A program made the translations under genes and the position numbers. Positions 24,703 to 34,990 of a stretch of DNA of 64,000 nucleotides are shown here, in pieces. Source of the DNA: Nyssa sinensis (Eukaryota > Streptophyta > Magnoliopsida > Cornales > Nyssaceae); assembly GCA_008638375.1 (NCBI GenBank), contig CM018051.1, forward strand, positions 12,182,387-12,246,386, given 5' to 3'. Position 1 is the first letter of the stretch; each line of letters starts with the position of its first letter. The notes below the pieces were generated by a model that saw only the letters and a program-made list of their open reading frames with translations, had not been told where the DNA came from and made no database searches.

Positions 24703-25023
24703 TATCAGATTTGAAAACAGAACAGGGGAAGAGAGAGAGCCATGGATGAATTTCCCTTTTATTTTGGTATATTCCGTTTGTGTGTTTAAACAGTACAAAA
24801 GGAGCTTATATATATAGCTTCTGTACAGAGGATTCTCGAAAGAAAAAGAAAAAGAAATAACAAACTCTACCACTAATATCTTAACAGCTCAGCAACAAAC
24901 AATACAATGCAAAACATGACTACCCCTTCTCATCTGGAATGTGCCGAGGGCCTTTTGGTAAGGTAGTGGGGATTGTTGTTAGCTGCATGTGATCTGCATG
25001 TTGAAATTTATTGTTGTCCAATA
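24703..25023 (-). repeat. 5' LTR of the intronic copia element
   Basis: A 321-bp copy nearly identical to 23560-23880. It abuts the primer-binding site at 24702. Confidence 0.95.
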
Positions 25024-25090
25024 GCCATAACCCTCTACCATACAACAGGTTACTAACCATCAAGTCAGACCTACACATTCAGCCCATTAC

Positions 25091-25957
25091 CTTAGCTTTT
25101 TCCATCTTTGAGAGGGCCTCCGACACATCTTCCACATGGCCATGAATTGCCAGCCCAACAATCATCGAGCTCCAAGCCTTTGTATCTTTCACTGGCATTG
25201 CTTCAAATACCTCTTTCGCTCTCTCTATACACCCACACTTTGCATACATATTAACGAGTGCAGTACTAAGTTCAAGATCAGTATTAATCAAATGCTTATC
25301 AATATAAGCATGCAGCCACCTACCAACATCTAATGCCCCCGAAGCTGCACAAGCTGATATCACACTAACCATCGTGACTTCATCCGGAACAACACCAGCC
25401 TTTTGCATTTCCCTAAACAAGCCCAAAGCCTCATTCACCATCCCAATTTTAGCATATCCACTAATCATTGTAGTCCATGCAACCAGATTTCTGTCAGGAA
25501 TTTCATCAAACATCTTCTTAGCTGACCGAATATCTTCACATTTTCCATAGAAGTTAACCAATGCGGTCTGAACGAACGGACTGGAATCAAACCCAGAACG
25601 CATTACATGCGAATGGACCTGTCGGCCCTCTTCGAGGGCCAACACGATGGAGCACGCCTTGAGAACAAATGCGAGCGTGAAACTGTTTGATTTTGGGTAT
25701 CCTCTTTTGACCAGCTTTTTGAAAAACAAAATGGGTTCTTTTGATGGGTTTTGGGTTTGGGAACAACCCCTGATGATAGAGTTCCAGGAGAAGATGTTTG
25801 GGCTAGGGATTTGAGAGAAGACTCTTGTGGCGTAGTCGATGTCGCCGTGAGCAGAGAGAGCGCAAAAGCCAACGATTTTGCTCAGAGCGAAGGAAAAGGT
25901 GGAGATGGGCCATGGGTGAGTGAGAAGACGTGCGTGGATTTGGCGGAGAATTCGCAT
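25091..25957 (-). CDS. PPR-DYW protein, exon 1 (PPR tract)
   Basis: The first coding exon, 289 codons from the ATG at 25957, giving with exon 2 a 564-residue product. It holds successive PLS-type PPR units with hallmark pieces NIFSWNSIIRG, NLVAWTTMISGYAK, ALGLFREMQKAGVVPDEVT, STALVNMYAKCG and DTKAWSSMIVGLAIHG, each about 31-36 residues apart. Upstream of the ATG the same frame stays open for 24 codons and reads family-like sequence (EEERIASLIQKCPN), the usual start of such proteins, but has no ATG before a stop at about 26029. Thus the N-terminus, including any organelle-targeting peptide, may come from an unseen upstream exon or a lost start. PPR-DYW proteins work in chloroplasts or mitochondria. 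Confidence 0.9.
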
Positions 25958-26869
25958 GTTTGGACATTTTTGGATTAGAGAAGCGATTCGTTCTTCTTCC
26001 GCTTCCAGCTCTACTTTCAGTTTAGATTATAGGGTGTGTTTTAGATTGATTGTTTTGTATCGTTGTACTGAACAGTATTTGGAGAGACAAAAGTAAATTG
26101 AAATCTATTTGAAGAAATTGTTTAATTACTGCTGGGTTTGGAGTTCGAATGTTGTAGATGGGCTGGGATAAGAACCAAAGCCGGGAGCCGGGTACGGCTG
26201 ACAACATGTGACGCAAAACCGCGAGCTCAAAATATTAGACTATGTTTGTTTATATTTTTAAAAATAATTTTTTAATTTCAAAATACGGGATGCATGATTT
26301 AAAATAAATTTTTTTAATTTTTTAAAATTTAGATTATTATATCTAAATGTATTTTCATAATTTTTAAAAAATATATTTCAAAATTTTTTTTAAAAAATTA
26401 TATTTGAATCACTATTCAAGTAGTGTTATGATTGACCTGATTAATTCGTTTATTAAAATATACCTAGTGACTCGAATTTAACATTCAACGAATAACACAA
26501 TTAATAAATATTTTTCTCTATTATAATATCAATAATATAAAAAATAATTTAAAAATTATTAACTTTAATTATGAATATAAGTATTATAATTATTAATATT
26601 ACAAATAAAGTAATAAAAGTATAATAGTTAAAAAAAAGAAACCTTTTAGTTAAGAATGATATATAATTTATTGAAATAGGTCATTCATGTGACATATGTT
26701 TAATAGCTAAACAAGTTATTCGGGTTGTGTCGGATTATTTTATTTTATAAAATTTATTTATTAAATGAGTTAGTCGAGTTATCTCGTGTTAATCTGTTTA
26801 ATAAAAAAGTTATGTTTGTGTCATAAAAATTAACACGATTAGACTTAGTAATGATTGTTACCTCTTAAT

Positions 26870-27075
26870 TTGACAAAGTTTGAAAAAAAAAATTTCTTTA
26901 TATATTTCTCCCAAATCTTAGAAAAAGAATTTATCTTGAAAAATTTTGTCCTCCAAAATCTCTAGCCTCCTATAGCCTCCTAGTTTGACTAAGTTTGAAA
27001 AAAAAAAATTTCTTTATATATTTCTCCCAAATCTTAGAAAAGGAATTTACCTTAAAAATTTTTGTCCTCCAAAAC
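26870..27075. repeat. Direct duplication of about 90 bp, 115-bp period
   Basis: Both copies start ttgac(a/t)aagtttgaaaaa and run through 'ttctttatatatttctccca' to 'ttttgtcctccaaaa', with few differences. Confidence 0.9.
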
Positions 27076-27483
27076 TTTTTTCTACCTTCACCCATGTAGT
27101 TGGTCTTGTGTAAATGTATAGGAAAACTCAATTTCCAAATTAAAGCAACACAAGTTTTTGTTAGAGTAGGTGTTACGATGACGTATTCTATACTTATGTG
27201 AATATATATGCACCAATATGTATATAAATACATGTGCAATAAATCACTATTTTTTTATGAAGTAATATTAACTGCTTCAATAAAGAATATTGTTATATAT
27301 AACGGATTTTTCTCATTCTTAGACACAAGTTGACATGATCCATTATCATCTCATCCCCTTATCCCTCGGATTGAAAAAATAAGGTGAGAAAATCCGTTAT
27401 TTTAGCATTTTCCTTCAATAAATGTACATTATGCTTATAAAAGTTCCTATTTCTTTAACAATAAGAGTAGCCAATTAATCAAT

Positions 27484-27600
27484 TAGGATTAGTTCAATTG
27501 GTCATTCATGCCTCTCCTAAAGGAGAGGTCATGGGTTCAAGTCTTACTATTCGTTAAAAAAATGTGACTTTATTTCCATCCTGCCACAAAAATACCTAGG
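27484..27600 (+). mobile_element. tRNA-derived SINE-like unit
   Basis: Box A (tagttcaattgg, 27490-27501), a 7-bp perfect stem with a 4-base loop (cctctcc-taaa-ggagagg, 27511-27528) and box B (ggttcaagtc, 27534-27543) follow in tRNA order and spacing. An A-run and a pyrimidine-rich tail follow. There is no acceptor stem, so it is not a tRNA gene. Confidence 0.55.
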
Positions 27601-28051
27601 TTAGGGCTTTATCTTAAAACAAACTGTGGAATATATGCAACATAATTATAATTAAGGAGATACAGTCCTAGATCTCACATAAAGTATTTAATTAGTACAA
27701 GGTCCCACCCAAAATATATTAATCCAAAAAGTCCCAAGAAAATTTGGTGACCAAAATGCCCTTCCTTGCAAAATTAAACCTGGAGGAAACAACTTATTTC
27801 TACCTTAATCTCTTTCAGCAATGTCATGTTATCACTTTTTTGTTTGTGAAACTTCAAAATTAAATAACTTACAATATATAAGTCTGTTTTGTATAAAAAT
27901 TATATATTTGGATTTTAAAAATCGAGATCTCTCTAACAAGATACATATTGTATAAGAAATTTTGTAAAAAAAAAATCAAATTTTTTTTACAGAGAATTTT
28001 CTTCCACGGAACCAAGATAGGGAATATTCTCTATTCCGAACAGAGAAATAT

Positions 28052-28345
28052 GAGAAATTCTTTCAACAAAAAAAATATTACACATGTTTTTAACATTGCA
28101 TTAAACAATTTTTATTTTTTAGGAAAGTGGTAATACTCTAATATTGATAAAACAAAAATAAAAAATAAAAATTCTGTCAATATATTTTCAATAGAGAATT
28201 TTTGTCAAAAATTCTTTGTCTTCGGATAGAGAATTTTGAGAAATTTCTTAAATAAAAAGAAGTATTATACATATTTTTAATAATGCATTAAACAACTTTT
28301 GTTCCTTAGGAAAGTGATAATACCCCAACATTGATAAAACAAACA
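28052..28345. repeat. Direct duplication of about 107 bp, 186-bp offset
   Basis: 28052-28157 and 28238-28345 share 'gagaaat', 'aatgcattaaacaa', 'taggaaagtg' and 'attgataaaacaaa' in the same order, with roughly 15-20% differences. Confidence 0.85.
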
Positions 28346-29572
28346 AATTAGATAGAGAAAAAATACACAACTAAAAAAGTATATAGCAACAAAGAAAATT
28401 CTATGCCAAGAAATTATCTGTCTAATTTTTTTTTTTGTGAAACATAATTACTCTAATCCACTGACATCAACAAGATTTTGTCAATACTATTAATCAACCA
28501 ACACCCACTCCCCCAACACTTTGTTTTAACAACACTTTACAAAATTTATAACATTAGAAATATCTAGGAGTCTACTTTTTAACAAAAAAGTAATTTGTTC
28601 CCAATTGCATTGGAGATAAATTCATTGAAGAACAAGATTTCTTTATTTTACTACTACAAATGCAATCAAAACTTTAAAGCAAATAGATTGTTGAAAAATA
28701 GACATCAGGATGCCTATTGTTGTCTATGTTTTAATGCAATCAGAGGTCGCATTAGCCATTTACCCATGTCACTGTTGGGTCATGAGTAGGCAAGGAGTTA
28801 CATTAATCCAACATCAACTAAAACTCCTACTAAAACTCCTACTAATACTACCACCACCACAAACATCATCATCTACACTTGCTAAATATCTCCACAGCAA
28901 CTTCCCCTAGACCCACATGAATATTCTCACGTGGTTGCTGAAGAACATATCTAATCAAGCAAACCTGGAAACCAATTTGAAAAAAAAAAAAGTACCAATA
29001 GTGAAGCTGTTACTTTTATAAGTAATACATAAAGAAGAATCAAAGAATAGATCTATCCATTGACTGGTTCTAACTTCTCATGATTAGCATTTTCCCTTTC
29101 TAAATGAATCGATAATAAATCAATGATGGCCTTCATGCTCATGAACCGTAAAATTAAACAACATGAAAGAGTTAAAGTAGGGATGGCATTTTAAGCAATA
29201 TAGATCTAAAAAAATACATACAAATCTAAAACAAGGTTTGGAAATTAATAGAAACTTCAAGATCTCAAAAATATTTGTTTTCACATTTTGCAATAAAAAA
29301 ATAGATGTAGGAAACATGAAAAACATACAGATCAAATCTCATATTAGAGCAAGAGAAAGACCAAAAATATGCCAACAAAGCACTTTGCACAGAATTCATA
29401 TAATCTAAAATGCCAGCGATTAACAGTTGAATAGTGGTCTACCTTTTGGAATTTGTGACATGTAGGTTGGTTGCTTTTAATGCCAACGATGAACACACAG
29501 TCTCAAAGCTTTGAAAATTTCTCTCTAAATACGCAATCTCTCTCTCTCTAAATGGGCCATGTTGAACTAAAC

Positions 29573-29577
29573 AAACA
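29573..29577. repeat. Target-site duplication AAACA (left)
   Basis: The five bases directly before the inner LTR match the five directly after its other LTR (34534-34538). In the intact right LTR of the outer element the site is present once. Confidence 0.95.
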
Positions 29578-29732
29578 TGTTAGAATATTCTAGATTATTC
29601 ATACCACTTTGTCCCACATCGGATACACTCCTACATTGTATTCTCATATTATACCTATAAATAGCCCTCATATTGTACAGTTTTAAATACACAGAAATAA
29701 ATATAAATTCCTTTCTCTTCTTTATTTCTTCA
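29578..29732 (+). repeat. 5' LTR of the inner copia
   Basis: 155 bp, begins tgttagaatattctagatta and ends ttcttca. It contains a TATA-like 'cctataaatag' at about 29655. Confidence 0.95.
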
Positions 29733-29744
29733 TGGTATTAGAGC
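29733..29744 (+). promoter_or_regulatory. Primer-binding site, initiator tRNA-Met
   Basis: TGGTATTAGAGC directly follows the LTR; it has one mismatch to the usual TGGTATCAGAGC. Confidence 0.9.
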
Positions 29745-30285
29745 CACAAACTTGTGGCCTGTAGTCTTGTTTTTTCAGCCGTTCTTTCAGCAAATATTTG
29801 GTGCTCTTCCTTGTGACGGTATCTTACCTCACGAGCTACAACGCACCGCCATTCCTCTCTGTTTTCCTCAATTTTACACTGTTCCCGTCACCACCTCACA
29901 AAGGTGCCACCACCATTGGACAGTCCATTCAGAGAGGAGTCCAACGCAGCCAAGATCGCCCCAATCGGAGCTGCCACGCGCCTTCAAGCGCCTCCCGAAG
30001 TTCCGCCGTGCCGTGCCGCCCACGCGCCCCACGCGCCAGCCTTATCCTTGTGCTGCCACGTTAGCCCTAGCCACGTCACTGCCACGTCAGCCCTAGTCAC
30101 GTCACTGCCATGTCAGCCCTAGATCCACTTCAGCTTCCGTCGCCACATCAGCATTGACCATAGACTTTGACCGTTGACCATTGACTTTGACTTTGACTGT
30201 TGACTTTTTCAAATTGGGTGCATTCTGCTCAGTTTTTGTCCTGCTTTCATTTTTTCCTATCTGCTTATACGTTTGAAGATTCGAT
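29745..30285 (+). promoter_or_regulatory. 541-bp leader with ACGT-core and W-box repeats
   Basis: A 26-bp unit (ccacgtcactgccacgtcag + ccctag) occurs about 2.7 times at 30049-30122, giving several ACGTCA cores, the kind bound by plant bZIP factors. Immediately after, 30153-30205 holds seven TTGAC cores in about 50 bp, the W-box bound by WRKY factors. Small open frames here (29752-30122) have no coding motif. Regulatory function is an inference. Confidence 0.5.
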
Positions 30286-33200
30286 ATGTCTCAATCTGTA
30301 TCAAATCTCGATTCTATTGTTCGGCCTATAGACATAATATTGGATGGATCCAATTATAGTATGTGGGCTCAGAATATGGAGGTTTTTTTGAAAGGCCGCC
30401 GCTTATGGCGTTATGTGACTGGAGACCTTGCTACACCGACACAGAAGGCAAGTGAGACAGAAGAGGCGTTTTCAACTCGTCTAGAAGAATGGGGTAGTAT
30501 GCACTACAAGATTTTGTCTTGGTTCATCAACACCTCTGTTCCATCCATCAACAGTCTCCTTCCAAGACTTGGGAATGCTAAGGTTGCTTGGGATTTTCTG
30601 GCCAAAAGATACAACTGCACCTATGATGCTTCCTTAGAGTTTCAACTAGAAGTTAAACTTTATCAGATGCGTTAGGACACAGGTCAGTCTATTGCTGATT
30701 TTTATTCTCAGACCAATCATCTTTGGGAACAATTATCTGCCGCAGATCCAAAGTTAGCATGTGCTCAAGACATTCAAACATTTGCTGCCTGGCTTGATCG
30801 ACGGAAGTTTATGCACTTTATGATGGCTCTTCGTGATGATTTTGAGTCTACTCGAGCCTCTCTTCTTCATCGTCAACCACTTCCGACTTTAGATGCTGCT
30901 GTTTCTGAACTCATCTCTGAAGAAACTCGTCGTTCCACTATGAAGATGCAATCATCTGATATGGTTCTTGCCACTGCTTCTCGTGGTCCTTCACCATCTT
31001 CTACTGGCCGTCCATCATCACAATCCAACTCCCCGATCCGTCTTTGCCAGTGGTGTAATTTCCGTGGTCATACCATTGATGAATGTCGCAAGTACAAGTC
31101 TTATCAGCGACGACAAGCTTCCCGACAGACAGCTACGGTCTCCTCATCTACTCCTGCTCACCAGACAGCTGCGCTTGCTTCCTCTACTTCCTCTGCACCC
31201 GAGTCTTCATCTCCATCCACTCCTCTCACTGCAGCTGACGTAACAGCCTTAATTCATCAGGTTTTGTCCCAATCCTCCACTGCCTTGTCCGTCACTCCAG
31301 GTAAATCTCAGTGGTTTATAGACTCTGCTTGTTGTAACCATATGACATCTGATTCCACCATCTTCTCTCATAAAACTGCTCTTTCTCCCAATCCTGCAAT
31401 ATACATTGCCAATGGATCTCATATGCCTGTTAGTCACGTAGGGTCTATTTCTACCTCTAATTTATCTGTCAGTGATACTTACCTTGTGCCTCAATTATCC
31501 TTAAATCTTCTTTCTGTTGGACAACTTTGTGAGTTAGGCCTTGATCTGAAATTTTCTAACAAGGGTGTTGATGTACAGGATTCACGGATGGGTCAGCTGC
31601 TTGGGACAGGCCGTAAAGTTGGACGTCTTTTTGAGCTCACATCTCTACAGATTCCTTCTTCCACAAACACTTCCAGGGCTGCCATTACAGTTACTTCCAG
31701 TTTGTGGCACTCCCGGTTGGGTCATGCCTCACTTCCACGTGTCCAGTTCTTGGCTTCTCAGGGTCATATAGGTCCAGTTAAATTTCAGTCCTTTGATTGT
31801 GTGTCATGTCATCTTGGAAAACAAACACATTTATCCTTTAATAAAAGTGCCTCTTTTTTCGCAGCTCCTTTTGACTTAGTTCATTCTGATATATGGGGTC
31901 CTGCCCCGACACCGACTGAGGGGGGATCTCGTTATTTTGTTATCTTTGTGGATGATTACAATCGTTATACTTGGATATATCTTTTGCAGCATAGGTCTGA
32001 ACTCACCATTGTTTACCAAAATTTTCACAAAATGGTGCAAACTCAATTTTCTTGTACTATTAAAACTTTTCGTTCAGATAATGCAATGGAATACAAAGAT
32101 AAATCATTTCTTGCCCTTTTACAGCACAATGGGACAATCTCTCACCATTCTTGTCCATACACCTCACAACAAAATGGTCGAGCAGAACGTAAACATCGTC
32201 ACATTCTGGATACAGTAAGAGCACTTCTCATCTCTGCCTCTATTCCAGAACGTTTTTGGGGCGAAGCTGCTCTTACTGCTGTCTATACCATCAATCGTGT
32301 TCCCTCACCCACTATACAAAATAAAACTCCTTTTGAGCTTCTCCATGGTACAGTTCCTAACTATTCATTACTTCGCGTTTTTGGTTGTGTTTGTTTTGTC
32401 ACTCTTCCCTCACATGAACGCACCAAACTTGAACCTCGATCTAGACTTTGTTGTCTCCTTGGTTATGGTCTCACTCAAAAGGGTTATCGTTGTTATGATC
32501 CCATCGCTAAACGTCTTCGTATTTCTCGTCATGTCGAGTTTTGGGAACATAAGATGTTTACGAGTATTTCTCCTTTTCCGCAGTCGTCTATCAGTTATGC
32601 TCCTATCTTTACTGACCCCTCTATTGCTTTATTTCCTGACTCCTCTGCAGAGATGCCAAGCTCCTCAGATGTTCCTTCTTCGCCTGTCTCAGAGTCATCT
32701 GACACGTCTGCTGATACTCTTGATCCATCAACTACCTCCGAGCCTATCCAGGTACCTGCACTTCGTCAATCCACTAGAGTAAGAGCTCATCCTTCTCATC
32801 TTCAAGATTTTCATTGTTATTATGCTCTTGCTACCCTTCACGAACCTCACAGTTATCGTGAGGCTAGTGCTGACCCTCTTTGGCAGAAAGCTATGTCTGA
32901 TGAACTAGAAGCTCTCACTAAAACTCATACTTGGGACTTGGTGGATTTACCTCCTGGCAAGTCTGCAGTTGGATGTAAGTGGGTCTACAAAATCAAGACT
33001 CGCTCAGATGGATCAGTGGAACGCTACAAAGCTCGTCTTGTTGCTAAGGGTTTCTCTCAAGAGTATGGTATTGACTATGAGGAGACTTTTGCCCCTGTTG
33101 CTCGTCTTACCTCTGTCCGCTCCTTGCTTGCCATTGCTGCTGTGCGTCATTGGCAACTGTTTCAGATGGATGTCAAAAATGCATTATTGAATGGTGATCT

Positions 33201-34371
33201 TGCTGAGGAAGTTTATATGCATCCTCCCCCTGGTTATGCCTATCCTCCTCACACCGTTTTTCGTCTTCGGCGTGCTCTCTACGATCTCAAACAAGCTCCC
33301 CGAGCCTGGTTTGCTAAATTCAGTTGTGTTGTTGCTCAACAGGGGTTTACCCCTAGTGCCTATGACTCAGCTCTTTTCTTTCGGACCACTGGTGCTGGTA
33401 TTATTCTTATTCTTCTTTATGTCGATGACATGATCATTACAGGCGATGATCTCTCTGGTATTCGAGATCTTCAGCACTTCTTGAGTCAGAACTTTGAGAT
33501 GAAGGACTTGGGGCAGCTTAACTACTTTCTGGGTCTTGAGGTTACATTTGGATCTGATGGTTATTATCTCTCTCAAGCTAAGTATGCATCCGACTTGCTT
33601 TCTAAGGCCGGCTTGACTGACAGCAAAACATGCACTTCTCCGCTTGATCCTAATGTTCGATTACTTGTTACTAATGGTGAATCTCTCCCTGATGCTACTC
33701 TGTATCGACAATTGGTCGGTAGTCTCATTTATCTTACTGTTACTCGACCAGACATTTCCTATGCTGTTCATCTGGTTAGCCAGTTTATGAGTGCCCCTCG
33801 CTCTACCCACTATGCTGCTGTTCTTCACATTTTACGGTATGTCAAGGGAACTCTATTTCATGGCCTTCACTTTTCCTCTCGCTCATCTCTTGAGCTCCGC
33901 TCCTATTCTGATGCTGATTGGGCTGGTGATCCTACCGACCGTCGCTTCACCACGGGCTACTGTTTCTTACTCGGCACCTCTCTCATTTCTTGGCGGAGTA
34001 AGAAGCAGACTATTGTTGCCCGCTCTAGTACTGAGGCTGAGTATCGTGCCCTTGCTGATACTACAGCTGAACTTTTGTAGTTACGATGGCTTTTGACCGA
34101 CATGGGTGCTCCTCAGCTAACTAGTTCTCCTCTTTATTGTGATAATCGGAGCGCCATCCAGATTGCTCACAATGATGTCTTTAATGAGCGCACCAAACAT
34201 ATTGAAATTGATTGTCACTTCATTCGGCACCATCTTCAGCAGGGCACCTTGGATCTTCGCTCTGTCTTGTCTGAAGATCAACTTGCTGATATTTTCATGA
34301 AGTCTCATCCTTCTGGTCGACTCCGTGATCTTGTTTCCAAACTCCAGTTGACTTCGTCCTCTCGAGTTTGA
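30286..34371 (+). pseudogene. Copia gag-pol polyprotein with two amber codons
   Basis: One frame of 1,361 positions with TAG at residues 130 and 1265; the sequence on both sides stays homologous to the family and in the same frame. In order: gag (1 to about 245), CX2CX4HX4C zinc knuckle from residue 254 (CQWCNFRGHTIDEC), protease with the motif DSA at 346, integrase zinc-binding region from 474 (WHSRLGH...CVSC), catalytic D535, D598, E634 (spacing 35 between the last two), reverse transcriptase with LYVDDM near 1044-1049, and RNase H (SDADWAG; RSSTEAEYRA; CDNRSAIQIA; LADIF). The protease reads DSA in place of the DSG usual in many relatives. The RT conserved FLNGDL stretch reads LLNGDL. No frameshift is seen. 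Confidence 0.93.
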
Positions 34372-34378
34372 GGGGGGA
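34370..34378 (+). promoter_or_regulatory. Polypurine tract
   Basis: gaggggggat lies directly upstream of the 3' LTR and overlaps the stop of the gag-pol frame, as in many plant copia elements. Confidence 0.9.
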
Positions 34379-34533
34379 TGTTAGAATATTCTAGATTACT
34401 CATACCACTTTGTCCCACATCGGATACACTACCACATTGTATTCTCATATTGTACCTATAAATAGCCCTCATATTGTACAGTTTTAAATACACAGAAATA
34501 AATATAAATTCCTTTCTCTTCTTTATTTCTTCA
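34379..34533 (+). repeat. 3' LTR of the inner copia
   Basis: 155 bp. It differs from the 5' LTR at four positions, three of them transitions and one transversion. Confidence 0.95.
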
Positions 34534-34990
34534 AAACATATACCAACTTAATAGACACGAAGCAAAAAAAAAAAAAAAAAACGTAGCAGTACGTTTCAGC
34601 AATAAAAAAAAAAACAAATCCCAATGATCTTAATTATAATGAAGAAAAGAATAATTCAACGAAAAGAATTTTTTTATTAAGATTAACACTTGAACAGGGA
34701 ATGACTTTCTTCCTATGGCTCACAGGGAAATTTAATTGACTCTCATGCGGTAGGAGATCTCTTCTCATGACTACACATATATAAATTATATAAAGTGTAG
34801 TTCTAATACAACTAAGACTTCTATTCTCACTCAAATTCAATATACTACTACTAAGATAAAGACTCCTAGTCTCACTAAGAATAAATTACCCAACTCTTAT
34901 TAAAGATAAGGTTTATCTAAAATTTATCAAATACTATTAGACTTCAAAATTAAGAGTCCTACAAACACTCTACTAGCTTGGTTTAATTGG
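34534..34990 (-). repeat. Main part of the split 3' LTR of the old copia
   Basis: Includes the second AAACA (34534-34538), then runs parallel to 39162-39598. It has an expanded A-run near 34566. Confidence 0.9.

Larger units (their letters stand above)
23560..25023 (-). mobile_element. Young, internally deleted Ty1-copia element in the PPR intron
   Basis: Two 321-bp direct repeats (23560-23880 and 24703-25023) differ at a single base seen by eye (aataacTaac versus aataacAaac). On the minus strand the order is LTR, primer-binding site TGGTATCAGAGC, gag start, end of RNase H, purine tract with GGGGGG, LTR. The LTRs begin and end TAT...ATA instead of TG...CA, one of the non-canonical end types described for copia elements. 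Flanking target duplication is unclear: only GCC is shared. The 822-bp inside lacks protease, integrase and reverse transcriptase, so it must have moved with enzymes from a full-length relative. Confidence 0.93.
23318..25090 (-). other. Intron of the PPR gene (1,773 bp, phase 0)
   Basis: The donor on the minus strand is AAG/GTAATG at 25090 and the acceptor is TTTCAG/GTG at 23318. Joining gives ...KMEKAK-VKPNDV..., the expected uninterrupted PPR repeat. Without the 1,464-bp retroelement it holds, the intron would be about 309 bp. A 25-bp tandem duplication (atttaaattaagttagcaaa) lies near 23335-23385. Confidence 0.85.
26030..29562. other. AT-rich spacer between the PPR gene and the copia nest
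   Basis: No gene was recognised. It contains a 115-bp spaced duplication (26870), a SINE-like unit (27484) and a 186-bp spaced duplication (28052). The first part is probably the promoter side of the PPR gene. Confidence 0.5.
29578..34533 (+). mobile_element. Full-length Ty1-copia element (4,956 bp), inner insertion
   Basis: 155-bp LTRs (29578-29732, 34379-34533) with TG...CA ends, differing at 4 positions (2.6%). A primer-binding site (29733-29744), an unusually long leader, one gag-pol frame broken only by two amber codons, and a purine tract (34370-34378) complete it. It is flanked by AAACA on both sides. Integration was recent relative to the host LTR. It is probably not competent as it stands because of the amber codons, though it could be mobilised by proteins of relatives. 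Confidence 0.95.

Noticed and set aside
27484..27560. tRNA gene
   Set aside because: Boxes A and B are present but there is no acceptor stem closure and the loop is not a real anticodon loop.
29752..30122. Short frames of 72-114 codons between the primer-binding site and gag of the inner copia
   Set aside because: Pro/Arg/His-rich and overlapping in several frames. They come from the GC-rich repeated leader.
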